The position numbers were made by a program, and so were the translations under genes. From Flavobacterium denitrificans DSM 15936 (GTDB lineage: Bacteria > Bacteroidota > Bacteroidia > Flavobacteriales > Flavobacteriaceae): a DNA stretch of 64,000 nt. The notes beneath the pieces were generated by a model, which saw nothing but the letters and a program-made list of their open reading frames with translations, did no database searches and had not been told where the DNA came from. Below, in pieces: positions 53,124 to 62,202 of this stretch (its first letter is position 1; the number at the start of each line of letters is the position of its first letter). The stretch is from assembly GCF_000425445.1 (NCBI RefSeq), contig NZ_AUDL01000004.1, forward strand, positions 682,001 through 746,000, in the 5' to 3' direction.

Positions 53124-54456
53124 CAAAGAATTTATCCACGAATTAGAGGAACTTATCGTTAAGAAAAATGACAATGAACTTGAAATTTTACTTAATGATC
53201 TTCACCACGCCGATATCGCTGAAATTCTAGAAGAATTAGATTTTGACGAAGCAACCTATATTTTTAAAGTTTTAGATAGTGACAAAACTGCTGAAATTCT
53301 TCTTGAATTAGAAGAAGATTTGCGTGAAAATATCTTAAGCCGACTTTCACCAAAGGAAATTGCAGAAGAGCTTGATGAGCTTGAAACAAATGACGCCGCG
53401 GATATTATCGCCGAGCTTTCGCAGGAAATCAAAGCAGAAGTTATTTCCGAATTGGTTGATGTTGAGCACGCAAAAGATATTGTCGAATTATTACGCTATG
53501 ACGAAAACACAGCGGGTGGTTTGATGGGTAAAGAGCTTGTAAAAGTCAATGAAAACTGGAATGTCTTGACTTGCGTAAAAGAAATGCGTATTCAGGCAGA
53601 AAATGTTTCAAGAGTACATTCAATTTATGTGGTTGATGATGAAAACCGACTAAAAGGAAGACTATCACTTAAAGATTTATTGACTTCTTCGACCAAAACT
53701 CAGATTGGCGATGTCTATATCCGAAAATTAAACTTCGTAAATGTCGATACTGAGGATGTTGAGGTAGCGCGTATTATGCAGAAATATGATTTGGAAGCAA
53801 TTCCGGTTGTTGATGAGCTCGGGCGTTTAGTAGGGAGAATTACAATCGACGATATCGTAGACGTTATCAAGGAAGAAGCCGATAAAGATTACCAGTTAGC
53901 GGCGGGTATTACGCAGGATATTGAAAGTAATGATAGTGTTCTTGAATTAACAAAAGCACGTTTGCCTTGGCTTTTAATTGGGATGGTAATCGAAATAGTA
54001 GCATCTTTTGTGTTAAAAGACAATGAAAGTGCTTTTCAGAAATATTCAACCTTAATTATTTTTGTGCCTTTATTATCAGCAACTGCTGGAAATATTGGTG
54101 TTCAAGCTTCGGCAATTGTTGTGCAAGGTTTGGCTAATGGTACTTTGAAAGAATTCAGCCGTAGTTATTTTAGCAAAGAACTTACCGTTTCTATGATTTC
54201 AGGAAGCATTATTTCTTTGCTTCTTTTAGGATATCATTCTCTTATGTATGGCCAATATTCTGTTGGATTGGCGATTTCAATTTCAATGATTGTAGTGATT
54301 TTGTTTGCAGCAACTTTGGGGACACTTGTGCCTCTTTTTCTTCATAAAAATAAAATAGATCCTGCAATTGCAACGGGTCCGTTTATCACAACAACAAATG
54401 ACGTTTTTGGAATTATGCTCTACTTTGGAGTAGCAAAAATGATTCTTGGATTTTAG
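53107..54456 (+). CDS. mgtE: Magnesium transporter MgtE
   Basis: A 449-residue Mg2+ channel/transporter. N-terminal superhelical domain rich in acidic residues ([16 protein letters not shown]), two CBS domains (about 130-255), and five transmembrane helices from about 290 with the pore motif [18 protein letters not shown] and the conserved [11 protein letters not shown] end. Length matches. It overlaps rsmA by 17 bp, so rsmA-mgtE is a coupled pair. Confidence 0.95.
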   Translation: MEFKVSKEFIHELEELIVKKNDNELEILLNDLHHADIAEILEELDFDEATYIFKVLDSDKTAEILLELEEDLRENILSRLSPKEIAEELDELETNDAADIIAELSQEIKAEVISELVDVEHAKDIVELLRYDENTAGGLMGKELVKVNENWNVLTCVKEMRIQAENVSRVHSIYVVDDENRLKGRLSLKDLLTSSTKTQIGDVYIRKLNFVNVDTEDVEVARIMQKYDLEAIPVVDELGRLVGRITIDDIVDVIKEEADKDYQLAAGITQDIESNDSVLELTKARLPWLLIGMVIEIVASFVLKDNESAFQKYSTLIIFVPLLSATAGNIGVQASAIVVQGLANGTLKEFSRSYFSKELTVSMISGSIISLLLLGYHSLMYGQYSVGLAISISMIVVILFAATLGTLVPLFLHKNKIDPAIATGPFITTTNDVFGIMLYFGVAKMILGF

Positions 54457-54569
54457 ATTTTTGGCACAAATTAACAGCTTACAGTGATTTAAAATCTTTA
54501 AATTCTATGTAATTTGTAGCCGAAAAAATACGGTGTCAATCAGCCAGAAATAAATTAAAACCAAGCAGT

Positions 54570-55355
54570 ATGAAAGTACATATTATTGGAGGAGGAAACC
54601 TAGGGGTTTCTATTGCCTTGGGAATTGCTAAATTTTCGAAAAACAATCAAGTTACTGTTACAAGAAGAAACATTGCAAGTATTCAATATTTGTCTGAATA
54701 TGGAATCACAGTGTCTAATGATAACAAACACAATATTCAGGAAGCTGATGTTGTGATTTTAACTGTAAAGCCTTATCAAGTTGATACTGTTTTGGCTGAA
54801 ATTTTGCCTGCTGTTCAAAACAAAACAATTGCTTCAGCAGTTAGTGGTTTGTCTTTGGATATGCTTCAGTCAAAAACAAATAATGAATATCCGGTTATGC
54901 GTATTATGCCAAACATTGCGGCACAATTTGGAGAATCGGCAACTTGTATTTCTTTTCCAGAAAAAGATAGAGAAAAAGCTTTGCCAATAGTTGACTTGTT
55001 TCAGGATTTAGGAACCGCTCCTGTAATTGATGAAAAATTGATGGATGCAGCAACTGTTCTTGGTGCATGCGGAACTGCTTATGCTTTAAGATATATTCGT
55101 GCTTCTATGCAGGCTGGAATCGAAATTGGATTTGATTCTAGTACAGCTTTAGCAATCGCTGCACAAACGGCAAAAGGAGCGGCAAAAATGTTATTAGAAG
55201 AGAAAGTACATCCAGAACAATTAATTGACCGCGTAACAACCCCACAAGGTTGTACGATTGTTGGTTTGAATGAAATGGAGCATAATGGTTTTAGTTCATC
55301 ATTGATAAAAGGAATTAAAACTTCTTTGAAGCAAATCAAAGGGTTGTTGAAATAA
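54570..55355 (+). CDS. proC: Pyrroline-5-carboxylate reductase
   Basis: Final step of proline synthesis. The 261-residue protein has the Rossmann motif IIGGGNLGVSIALGIA at the start, the conserved IMPNIAAQFGESAT, and the C-terminal DRVTTPQGCTIVGLNEME with conserved IDRVTTP(G/Q)G. Length is normal. In Bacteroidota the fold also appears in short ProC-like paralogs, so physiological assignment is good but not absolute. Confidence 0.93.
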   Translation: MKVHIIGGGNLGVSIALGIAKFSKNNQVTVTRRNIASIQYLSEYGITVSNDNKHNIQEADVVILTVKPYQVDTVLAEILPAVQNKTIASAVSGLSLDMLQSKTNNEYPVMRIMPNIAAQFGESATCISFPEKDREKALPIVDLFQDLGTAPVIDEKLMDAATVLGACGTAYALRYIRASMQAGIEIGFDSSTALAIAAQTAKGAAKMLLEEKVHPEQLIDRVTTPQGCTIVGLNEMEHNGFSSSLIKGIKTSLKQIKGLLK

Positions 55356-55364
55356 AAATTTCAA

Positions 55365-55436
55365 TTTTTGAAATATCAAATTCCAAATTCCAAACTTTTA
55401 ACTGGGATTTGGGATTTTTTGTTTTTAGGATTTGGA
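55365..55436. repeat. Short inverted words between proC and the cytochrome gene
   Basis: CAAATTCCAAATTCCAAA on the left and AGGATTTGGAATTT on the right form imperfect arms with GGGATTTGGGATTTTTT in between; a terminator-like structure between convergent genes. Confidence 0.55.
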
Positions 55437-55439
55437 ATT

Positions 55440-55844
55440 TTATTTGGAATGGCAATATTCAATTAAACGTGCGACATCTTCTTTAGATAACGTTTTTGAA
55501 AACACCGTTTTATGATAATCAATGGCTAAAATTTCCACTTTTGTAGAGTCAATTTTATACTTTTTATTAGTAAGCCAGTTTACAAAAACAATTGAATCAA
55601 CTTCGTGAAGTGCTGGTCCAGTCGATTTTGAATTCAATTTATGGCAAGCCAAACAATTAGAATCAAATACTTCTTTTCCTTTTTTTTGATTGGCAGTTAA
55701 GTCGGGATTTCCGCAAGAAGGTAAATCTCGGGTTCCACATTCTGGAGTTTCTGTTTTTTTGAAGATCATAAAATACATAACTGCTCCAAATGATAATGCT
55801 AATATAACTGTTAAAGAAAAAAGTATAATTCGAATTCTTTTCAT
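55440..55844 (-). CDS. Membrane-anchored c-type cytochrome
   Basis: A 134-residue protein with one N-terminal transmembrane helix (about 7-28) and a haem-binding CLACHK (Cys64, Cys67, His68). The usual sixth-ligand methionine near the end is absent: after the haem site there is no Met at all, and the family position reads DYHKTVFSKTLSKEDVARL. His111 is a candidate ligand. It ends in EYCHSK. It probably transfers electrons in the periplasm. Confidence 0.85.
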   Translation of the reverse strand: MKRIRIILFSLTVILALSFGAVMYFMIFKKTETPECGTRDLPSCGNPDLTANQKKGKEVFDSNCLACHKLNSKSTGPALHEVDSIVFVNWLTNKKYKIDSTKVEILAIDYHKTVFSKTLSKEDVARLIEYCHSK

Positions 55845-55864
55845 AATGTCTTCATATTTTTCAT

Positions 55865-56164
55865 TTAGGCAAAAACTTCAAAATGCTCGACATTTTCTTC
55901 AAATTCTAAAAGAAATTGTTCATCTTCGGGATAATATTTGGCTTTTTCAATATTTTCTCCAGCAAAGTTTTTAATGACTTTCCAATTTTCCCAATAGGTT
56001 ATAAGCAAAAAATGTCCTTCATTATTTTTGATGCTTTTTAAAAAAGAAAGCTTCACAAAGCCTGGAGTTTTTTCATAATCTGGAATGGCAGTTTTGATTA
56101 TAAACTCGGTATAAGTTTCATAATCTTCCATTTTTGTTTTTCCGTGCCAGATTCTTGCAATCAT
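55865..56164 (-). CDS. Antibiotic biosynthesis monooxygenase-like protein
   Basis: A 99-residue ABM/YgiN-fold protein (ARIWHGKTKMEDYETYTEFI, then HFLLITYWENWKVIKNFAGE and a C-terminal EEFLLEFEENVEHFEVFA-like strand). Such proteins are small dimers with oxygenase or haem-related roles; the substrate is unknown. Its start overlaps the nhaA stop by 4 bp, so it is translationally coupled to nhaA. Confidence 0.88.
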   Translation of the reverse strand: MIARIWHGKTKMEDYETYTEFIIKTAIPDYEKTPGFVKLSFLKSIKNNEGHFLLITYWENWKVIKNFAGENIEKAKYYPEDEQFLLEFEENVEHFEVFA

Positions 56165-57312
56165 GATTTTGATTTTAGGTCCTTTTTCAAAGTATGTTTT
56201 AAATAGAAAAACCCAAAAAATCCAGAAAGCATAGACGCAATCAGAATAGCAATTTTGGAGAATACAATCGTTTCAGGATCTTTAAAAGCTAAAATGGTTA
56301 TGAAAATTGACATAGTGAAACCAATTCCGCCCAACATTCCAGCGCCTAAAATATGAGCCCATTTTAGTTTTTTCGGTAGAGCACATAAACCTGCCGTTAC
56401 CCCAATTGATGAAAAAAGTACAATTCCTAAAGGTTTTCCAACAACTAAACCAAGAATAATTCCATACGTATTTGGATGATTCAAGCCTTCATGCCAATCT
56501 TGTGTTATAGCAATGCATGTATTTGCAATGGCAAAAAGCGGCAAGATGATAAAAGCAACAGGTTTGTGTAATAGATGCTGTAATTTGTATGAAGATGAAT
56601 TTTCACTGCCGTCGCCAAACGGAATTACAAATGCTAATATTACGCCGGTAATTGTTGCATGTACGCCAGAATTCAGCATAAAATACCACATTACAATGCC
56701 ACCGATTAAGTATGGAATGATATTGTTAATTTTCATTCGGTTTAAAACAAATAGAAATCCCCAAATTCCTAATGCAATGGCAAGATTCACAAAAGCAATT
56801 GAAGTAGTATAAAAAACGGCAATGACAATTATGGCTCCCAAATCATCAATTACGGCAAGTGCGGTTAAAAAAACTTTTAAAGAAGGGGGAACTTTATTTC
56901 CTAATAGAGATAAAATTCCAATTGCAAATGCAATGTCGGTTGCCATGGGAATTCCTGCTCCATTTTGTGTTGCAGTCCCAAAATTTAAAGCTAAAAAAAT
57001 TGCCGCCGGAACGAGCATTCCGCCAAGCGCGGCCATAATTGGTAAAGAAGCGTTTTTGATATTCGATAATTCGCCATGATAGATTTCGCGTTCCAGTTCC
57101 AGTCCAATCAGCAAAAAGAAAATTGTCATCAAGCCATCATTGATCCAATGAGTGATGGAATGTCCGGCTAAATCTTTTTCCCAAAAAGAAACATATTCAA
57201 CAGAATAAGCGGAATTTGCAAGATACAACGAGCAGATTGTCACAAACAACAATAGCAGTCCGCCAGATTTTTCGTTATTGAAAAAAGAATTAAAAGTCTT
57301 GGTTAGTTCCAT
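56161..57312 (-). CDS. nhaA: Na+/H+ antiporter NhaA
   Basis: A 383-residue inner-membrane antiporter. The family features are visible: NDGLMTIFFLLIGLELERE near residue 55, MATDIAFAIGILSLLG, and VIDDLGAIIVIAVF, which hold the conserved Asp residues of the ion-binding site. It extrudes Na+ in exchange for H+. The downstream gene (ABM) overlaps by 4 bp. Length is normal. Confidence 0.96.
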   Translation of the reverse strand: MELTKTFNSFFNNEKSGGLLLLFVTICSLYLANSAYSVEYVSFWEKDLAGHSITHWINDGLMTIFFLLIGLELEREIYHGELSNIKNASLPIMAALGGMLVPAAIFLALNFGTATQNGAGIPMATDIAFAIGILSLLGNKVPPSLKVFLTALAVIDDLGAIIVIAVFYTTSIAFVNLAIALGIWGFLFVLNRMKINNIIPYLIGGIVMWYFMLNSGVHATITGVILAFVIPFGDGSENSSSYKLQHLLHKPVAFIILPLFAIANTCIAITQDWHEGLNHPNTYGIILGLVVGKPLGIVLFSSIGVTAGLCALPKKLKWAHILGAGMLGGIGFTMSIFITILAFKDPETIVFSKIAILIASMLSGFFGFFYLKHTLKKDLKSKS

Positions 57313-57447
57313 TTGGTTGATTTTGCAGAGATTTGAGAGAGTTCGTTTTTTTAGTCTCTTATTTTCAAAGTTAAAAAAATAAAACGAATTTGCTTTTTTC
57401 CGTTTTCATGGATTCATAAAACACAAGCGAATCTTCAATAATTACTG

Positions 57448-57455
57448 TATTTTTG
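57448..57455 (+). promoter_or_regulatory. Putative -7 box of the dehydrogenase gene
   Basis: TATTTTTG, a TAnnTTTG match 22 bp before the ATG at 57478. Confidence 0.5.
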
Positions 57456-57477
57456 TTTGATATTAAATTCAAGAAAA

Positions 57478-58428
57478 ATGAGTGTAAAAATTCTTCATAT
57501 TGACAGCAATAATCCCGTTTTGTGGAACCAACTAGAAGAAGCAGGTTTTGAAAATCATGCTGATTTTAAATCTTCTAAAGAAGAAATTGAAGCTAAAATT
57601 CATGATTATAACGGAATTGTAATTCGCAGTCGTTTTAAGATTGACAAGACTTTTTTAGACAAAGCAACTAAGTTGCAATTCATTGCACGGGTTGGCGCTG
57701 GTTTAGAAAGTATTGATTGTGAGTATGCTTCTGCAAAAGGAATTCATTTAATTGCCGCGCCAGAAGGAAATCGAAACGCCGTTGCCGAACATTCTCTTGG
57801 TGTGATCTTATCATTGTTCAACAATCTTAATCAGGCCGATGCTGAAGTAAGAGCTGGACACTGGAACAGAGAAAGTAATCGTGGTCATGAACTCGATGGA
57901 AAAACAGTTGGGATTATTGGTTATGGGAATATGGGAAAAGCTTTTGCCAAAAAACTTCGCGGTTTTGAAACTGAAGTTTTGTTTTGTGATATTCTAGAAA
58001 ATATTGGAGACGAAAATGCAAAACAAGTTTCATTGGCAGAATTGCAAAAAAGTGCCGATGTTTTGAGTTTGCATTTGCCTTGGACTCCTGAAACAGACAA
58101 AATGGTTGATGCAAATTTTATAAACGCGTTTTCGAAGCCATTTTGGATAATAAATACTTCTCGCGGAAAAAATATAGTCACAGCCGATTTAGTTGAAGCA
58201 ATGAAGTCTAAAAAGGTTCTGGGTGCAGGTCTGGATGTTTTGGAATATGAGAAATTATCATTTGAGACCCTTTTTCAGGATAAAAACACACCAGAAGCGT
58301 TTCAATATTTATTAGATGCTAAAAATGTTTTGCTGACACCGCATATTGCAGGATGGACTTTTGAAAGCCATGAGCGTTTAGCGCAAGTAATTGTCAATAA
58401 AATCAAGGCAGTTTATGAGAAAAAATAG
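57478..58428 (+). CDS. D-isomer-specific 2-hydroxyacid dehydrogenase
   Basis: A 316-residue NAD-dependent dehydrogenase of the phosphoglycerate/lactate type. The NAD motif is GIIGYGNMGKAF, and the catalytic trio appears as Arg in NTSRGKN, Glu in DVLEYEK and His in LTPHIAGW. The start is ATG 57478 (MSVKILHID); seven codons upstream are in frame but overlap the promoter box. Substrate unknown. Confidence 0.92.
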   Translation: MSVKILHIDSNNPVLWNQLEEAGFENHADFKSSKEEIEAKIHDYNGIVIRSRFKIDKTFLDKATKLQFIARVGAGLESIDCEYASAKGIHLIAAPEGNRNAVAEHSLGVILSLFNNLNQADAEVRAGHWNRESNRGHELDGKTVGIIGYGNMGKAFAKKLRGFETEVLFCDILENIGDENAKQVSLAELQKSADVLSLHLPWTPETDKMVDANFINAFSKPFWIINTSRGKNIVTADLVEAMKSKKVLGAGLDVLEYEKLSFETLFQDKNTPEAFQYLLDAKNVLLTPHIAGWTFESHERLAQVIVNKIKAVYEKK

Positions 58429-58619
58429 TGCCTCGTGTTTGGTTTTTAATAACGAGGTTTTTCCTGTAAATTTTATTTGGCAAGATTAGTTTTATTTGTT
58501 AATTTTTAATAATATTGTTTCCGAATTTTAAAGAATGATTCTAAGTAGTTTCTTTTTTTGAAGTTCGGAGAAAACCGAAAATCCTAAGAGTAGGAATTAA
58601 CGAATTTATTAAGAAAAAA

Positions 58620-58997
58620 ATGGATTTAGAAAAAACATCTGATCATTTTGAAGAACCAATCCCGGTATTTCAGGTTGATCCTATTATGGTATTGATTTTT
58701 GGATTTTTAACTTGTGGGTTGTATTTAATTTATTGGAATATTAAAGTAGCTGAGGTTTTGAATGCTGTAGCAAAGAGAGAAGTTATTTCGCAACCTATTG
58801 CAATTTTTGCTGGTTGCTGTTTGCCGGTTAATATTTATTTCTACTACCTTGCAGGGAAAGAAGGTTTACCAAAAGTTTATGAGCGAACAGGTGAACTTCA
58901 AAAAGATCAATCTACTTTACTAATTGTTTTAGGATTCTTTTTTCCTATTGCTGCAGCTATGATTGTACAAGGTGATATCAACAGGTTATATAAATAA
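58620..58997 (+). CDS. Small membrane protein (DUF4234-like)
   Basis: A 125-residue protein with three hydrophobic segments (about 22-43, 60-80, 100-118) and a charged N-terminus. The segment FGFLTCGLYLIYWNIKVAEVLN resembles DUF4234-type proteins. It ends with GDINRLYK and its stop overlaps the next gene by 35 bp. The first of a run of small membrane proteins. Confidence 0.7.
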   Translation: MDLEKTSDHFEEPIPVFQVDPIMVLIFGFLTCGLYLIYWNIKVAEVLNAVAKREVISQPIAIFAGCCLPVNIYFYYLAGKEGLPKVYERTGELQKDQSTLLIVLGFFFPIAAAMIVQGDINRLYK

Positions 58998-59436
58998 TAG
59001 TCAATCAAGACGTAAAATTTACGGAATTATCGGTGCATTTATTACACTGATAATTCCGTTTTTTTTAATGCTTGATAATAATAATGATCACTTAGAAACC
59101 GATCAGTCTTTTTGCCCTTTTAAAATGTTGACAGGTTTTCCATGTCCGGGCTGTGGAATAACAAAATCTCTTGTTTACTTTTATGAAGGTAACTTGATGA
59201 AATCAATTAGTTATCATGTTTTGGGGCCATTTGTTGTTTTGTTTTGTGTTTTAACAATTTTTGTACTTTTAACGGAGTTGGTCACTAAAAAGGAATATTT
59301 TGTCGGACTTTTGTATAATAAGAGATTAGCATACGGATTAGCAATTTTTTTGGCTGTCTATCATTTTATAAGATTGATTTTTTTTGTGAAAAATAATTCC
59401 TTCGATGATATTTTGCATCAATCAATTTGGTTTTAA
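58963..59436 (+). CDS. DUF2752 membrane protein
   Basis: A 157-residue membrane protein containing the DUF2752 signature CPFKMLTGFPCPGCGITKS (about residues 47-65) and two to four helices. It overlaps the upstream gene by 35 bp in a different frame, so coupling is likely, although an internal start (after the basic SRRKIYG region) cannot be excluded. The function of DUF2752 is unknown; members often sit near TM2 proteins, as here. Confidence 0.82.
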   Translation: MYKVISTGYINNSQSRRKIYGIIGAFITLIIPFFLMLDNNNDHLETDQSFCPFKMLTGFPCPGCGITKSLVYFYEGNLMKSISYHVLGPFVVLFCVLTIFVLLTELVTKKEYFVGLLYNKRLAYGLAIFLAVYHFIRLIFFVKNNSFDDILHQSIWF

Positions 59437-59512
59437 GGAGGTTGCAGTTTTGATAAATTGAATATCAGGTTTTTTACTCAAGTATTATTTTAAAATTAAA
59501 AAAAATAAGATT

Positions 59513-59788
59513 ATGGAAAATACAAAAACAGAACATTGGAACAATCCGCCACAATACCAGCAAGAAAACAAAAAAGTTGTTGCAGGAATATTGGCAATTT
59601 TATTAGGAGCATTAGGAATTCATAAATTTTATCTTGGTTACACTAAAGAAGGTATTATTCAGTTGCTTTTGGGCCTTATGTGTGGTGTTGGAGGTGTAAT
59701 CGGAATTATTGAAGGAATTTTATATTTAACAAAAACAGACGAAGACTTTTATCAAACGTACCAAGTAGGTTATAAAGGTTGGTTTTAA
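59513..59788 (+). CDS. TM2 domain membrane protein (copy 1)
   Basis: A 91-residue protein with the TM2 domain: KKVVAGILAILLGALGIHKFY, a turn (LGYTKEGIIQLL) and the second helix (CGVGGVIGIIEGILYLTKTDEDF). A 20-residue hydrophilic N-terminus with NPPQYQQ. Paralog of the next gene. Function of bacterial TM2 proteins is unknown. Confidence 0.92.
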   Translation: MENTKTEHWNNPPQYQQENKKVVAGILAILLGALGIHKFYLGYTKEGIIQLLLGLMCGVGGVIGIIEGILYLTKTDEDFYQTYQVGYKGWF

Positions 59789-59928
59789 AAGAAGTTAATC
59801 CTTTAAAATGTCTTTTCTTAATACAATATTGGCTTGTTGGAAGCAAATTCTCTTTTTGTGATTTTTAATTTTGAGGTCTTTTAAGATTTTTCTTAAAATG
59901 AATTTTTAAAAACCTTAATAATTAAAAA

Positions 59929-60183
59929 ATGGAAAACACAAAATCAGGAAATGTTGAGAATAAGAAAGTTATAGCAGGAGTCTTAGGGATTTTATTAGGA
60001 GCTTTTGGTGCGCATAAATTTTATTTAGGATATACTAAAGAAGGAATTATTCAATTAATAGTAAGCGTTGTTACTTGTGGGCTAGGCGGTATGGTTGGAT
60101 TTGTGGAAGGTATAATTTACTTGACAAAATCTGATGATGAGTTTTATAAAACTTACCAACTTGGAAGAAAAGCGTGGTTTTAG
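59929..60183 (+). CDS. TM2 domain membrane protein (copy 2)
   Basis: An 84-residue paralog of the preceding protein: KKVIAGVLGILLGAFGAHKFYLGYTKEGI and GGMVGFVEGIIYLTKSDDEF are nearly the same. The N-terminal tail is shorter. The two genes are 140 bp apart, so they may be separately transcribed. Tandem duplication is the simplest explanation. Confidence 0.92.
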   Translation: MENTKSGNVENKKVIAGVLGILLGAFGAHKFYLGYTKEGIIQLIVSVVTCGLGGMVGFVEGIIYLTKSDDEFYKTYQLGRKAWF

Positions 60184-60227
60184 TTTAGAAATTAAGCAAA
60201 TCCAGTTTTAATAAAAATTGTAAAAAC

Positions 60228-60261
60228 AAAAATCCCATCTGCCTAGGCAGATGGGATTTTT
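60228..60261. terminator. Perfect 34-bp palindrome, bidirectional terminator
   Basis: Each arm has 17 bases with no spacer (centre CCTAGG), flanked by A and T runs, between the convergent TM2 and OlsF-like genes. Confidence 0.9.
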
Positions 60262-60279
60262 TATGTTTGATAGATTGTG

Positions 60280-62082
60280 TTAGTCTTCTTTTTCAGATAA
60301 TTTCCTTTCTAATTCAAGCTGAAATTCTTCAATAACCGGTTTCATGGTGCTTTCTGGAATATCGGCTATTCTAATGTACATTAAACCGTCAATAGCGTTG
60401 TTGAATAATGGATCAACGTTGAAAGCAACAACTCTTGCGTTTTGTTTGATGTATTTCTTAATCAAAACCGGCAGGCGTAAATTCCCTGGTTCTAATTCGT
60501 CAATGATTTTGTCAAACTTGTTTAAGTCAGATTCAGCTTCATCAAAAATAAAGTCTTTGTCAGCGTCTTTCAGTTTTACTTTATATGCTTTTTTCGGATG
60601 AATGTATTGTGCAATATAGGGATCATAATAGTTTGATTTCATGAACTCAATCATCAATGATTTTGAGAAGTCAGAAAATTGATTACTGATGCTTACACCT
60701 CCAACCAAATACTTATGCTCAGGATGGCGAAGAGTTGTGTGAATAATGCCTTTCCATAATAAAAATAATGGCATCGGTTTTTGTTGATATTCACGAGTGA
60801 TAAAGGCACGACCCATTTCAATAGATTTGCTCATCATATCGTGAAGTTCAGGTTCAAACCTGAAAAGGTCTGTTAGATAAAAACCTTCAATGCCATATTT
60901 GCGGTAAATATCAGAGCCTAATCCCATTCGATAAGCCCCTGCGATTTTTTTTGTTTCGTCGTCCCACAAAAACATATGATGATAGTACTGGTCGTACTCG
61001 TCAAGGTCAATTGATTCGTTTGTTCCTTCGCCAACTTCGCGGAAAGTAATTTCGCGAAGACGACCAATTTCATGCAAGATATTCGGAATTGATTTTGCTT
61101 TTGCAAAAAATACTTCATAATTTTTGCTTTGCAAGAATCGGGAATCGTTGTCTCTTAAAGCTTGAACTTCAGCAATAAGTTTTGATTCGTTGACTGGAGT
61201 AACGATTTTTTTCGGCGCTTTCGAAATCTTAAGGCTTGCCGTATCAATCAATTTGGTGTCCTTTTCAAAAGGATTGGCCAGCATGTAGGTTTTTTTTCTT
61301 AAAAACTCTGAATATTCTTCAAACGATTCAATCTCGTTTTGTTCGTTTACAGAAATTGGTTTTCCAATACGAACTTTAATGACGCGGTCTTTCTGAGTTA
61401 GCAATTCTGATGGAAGTTTTGCTGTACGTAAAGTGTCGTCAATTTTTGAAAGCCAATAGAATAATTTACTGTTTTTGGCATGGAAATAAATTGGAACAAC
61501 AGGAACTTTAGCTTTTCTGATTAATTTCAAAGCGCCTTCTTCCCAAGGTTTATCAACTACTAGTTTTCCATCTTTATAAGTTGAAACTTCTCCAGCAGGA
61601 AAAATCCCAAGTGGTTTTCCGTCGCTTAAGTGACGTAGTGTTTCTTTAATTCCAATTACGCTCGATTTTGCATCCTTATGGTTTTCAAAAGGATTAACCG
61701 GCATAATGTATTTTTTCATCGGGACAATTCTGTGTAACAAGAAATTGGCAATAATTTTGAAATTTGGTTCTCTTTCAAGCATTAATTTCAAAAGCAAAAT
61801 TCCATCAATTCCTCCAAGGGGATGATTTGAAATAGTAATGTAAGCCCCATCTTTTGGCAGACGTTTTAAATCTTCTTCAGGGATTTCAAATTTGATTTCC
61901 ATCTCATCTAAAATTCCGTTCAAAAACGCAAGGTCTTCCAAATGTTTGTTGCGATCGTAAATTTTATTAAGGGTCGAGATCTTAAGAACCTTCATAAGAA
62001 TCCAGCCTGAAAAAGTACCAAATACTCCGTACTTATCAACATTTATTGCCTTTGCAACTTCTTTCGCGGTAACTAAACCCAT
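60280..62082 (-). CDS. olsF: OlsF-like bifunctional ornithine-lipid acyltransferase
   Basis: A 600-residue two-domain acyltransferase. The N-terminal part (about 60-280) is a lysophospholipid-acyltransferase domain with HPLGGID (the HX4D motif) and FPAGEVS. The C-terminal part (about 320-560) is a GNAT-like OlsB/hemolysin-type N-acyltransferase (REITFREVGEGTNESIDLDEYDQ). This pair in one chain matches OlsF, which makes ornithine lipid, abundant in Flavobacterium. Alternatives are related aminolipid synthases (for example glycine lipid), which share these domains. Confidence 0.82.
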   Translation of the reverse strand: MGLVTAKEVAKAINVDKYGVFGTFSGWILMKVLKISTLNKIYDRNKHLEDLAFLNGILDEMEIKFEIPEEDLKRLPKDGAYITISNHPLGGIDGILLLKLMLEREPNFKIIANFLLHRIVPMKKYIMPVNPFENHKDAKSSVIGIKETLRHLSDGKPLGIFPAGEVSTYKDGKLVVDKPWEEGALKLIRKAKVPVVPIYFHAKNSKLFYWLSKIDDTLRTAKLPSELLTQKDRVIKVRIGKPISVNEQNEIESFEEYSEFLRKKTYMLANPFEKDTKLIDTASLKISKAPKKIVTPVNESKLIAEVQALRDNDSRFLQSKNYEVFFAKAKSIPNILHEIGRLREITFREVGEGTNESIDLDEYDQYYHHMFLWDDETKKIAGAYRMGLGSDIYRKYGIEGFYLTDLFRFEPELHDMMSKSIEMGRAFITREYQQKPMPLFLLWKGIIHTTLRHPEHKYLVGGVSISNQFSDFSKSLMIEFMKSNYYDPYIAQYIHPKKAYKVKLKDADKDFIFDEAESDLNKFDKIIDELEPGNLRLPVLIKKYIKQNARVVAFNVDPLFNNAIDGLMYIRIADIPESTMKPVIEEFQLELERKLSEKED

Positions 62083-62202
62083 GTACTATTTTTAAATTAT
62101 TAGAGTAGCGAACAAAGATAACAAAAAACTCTACTTTTCCTTTATTCAATTACAAACTTTCCACTTTTTTATTACATTTGGAATCCTAAAAAAATTACCA
62201 AG

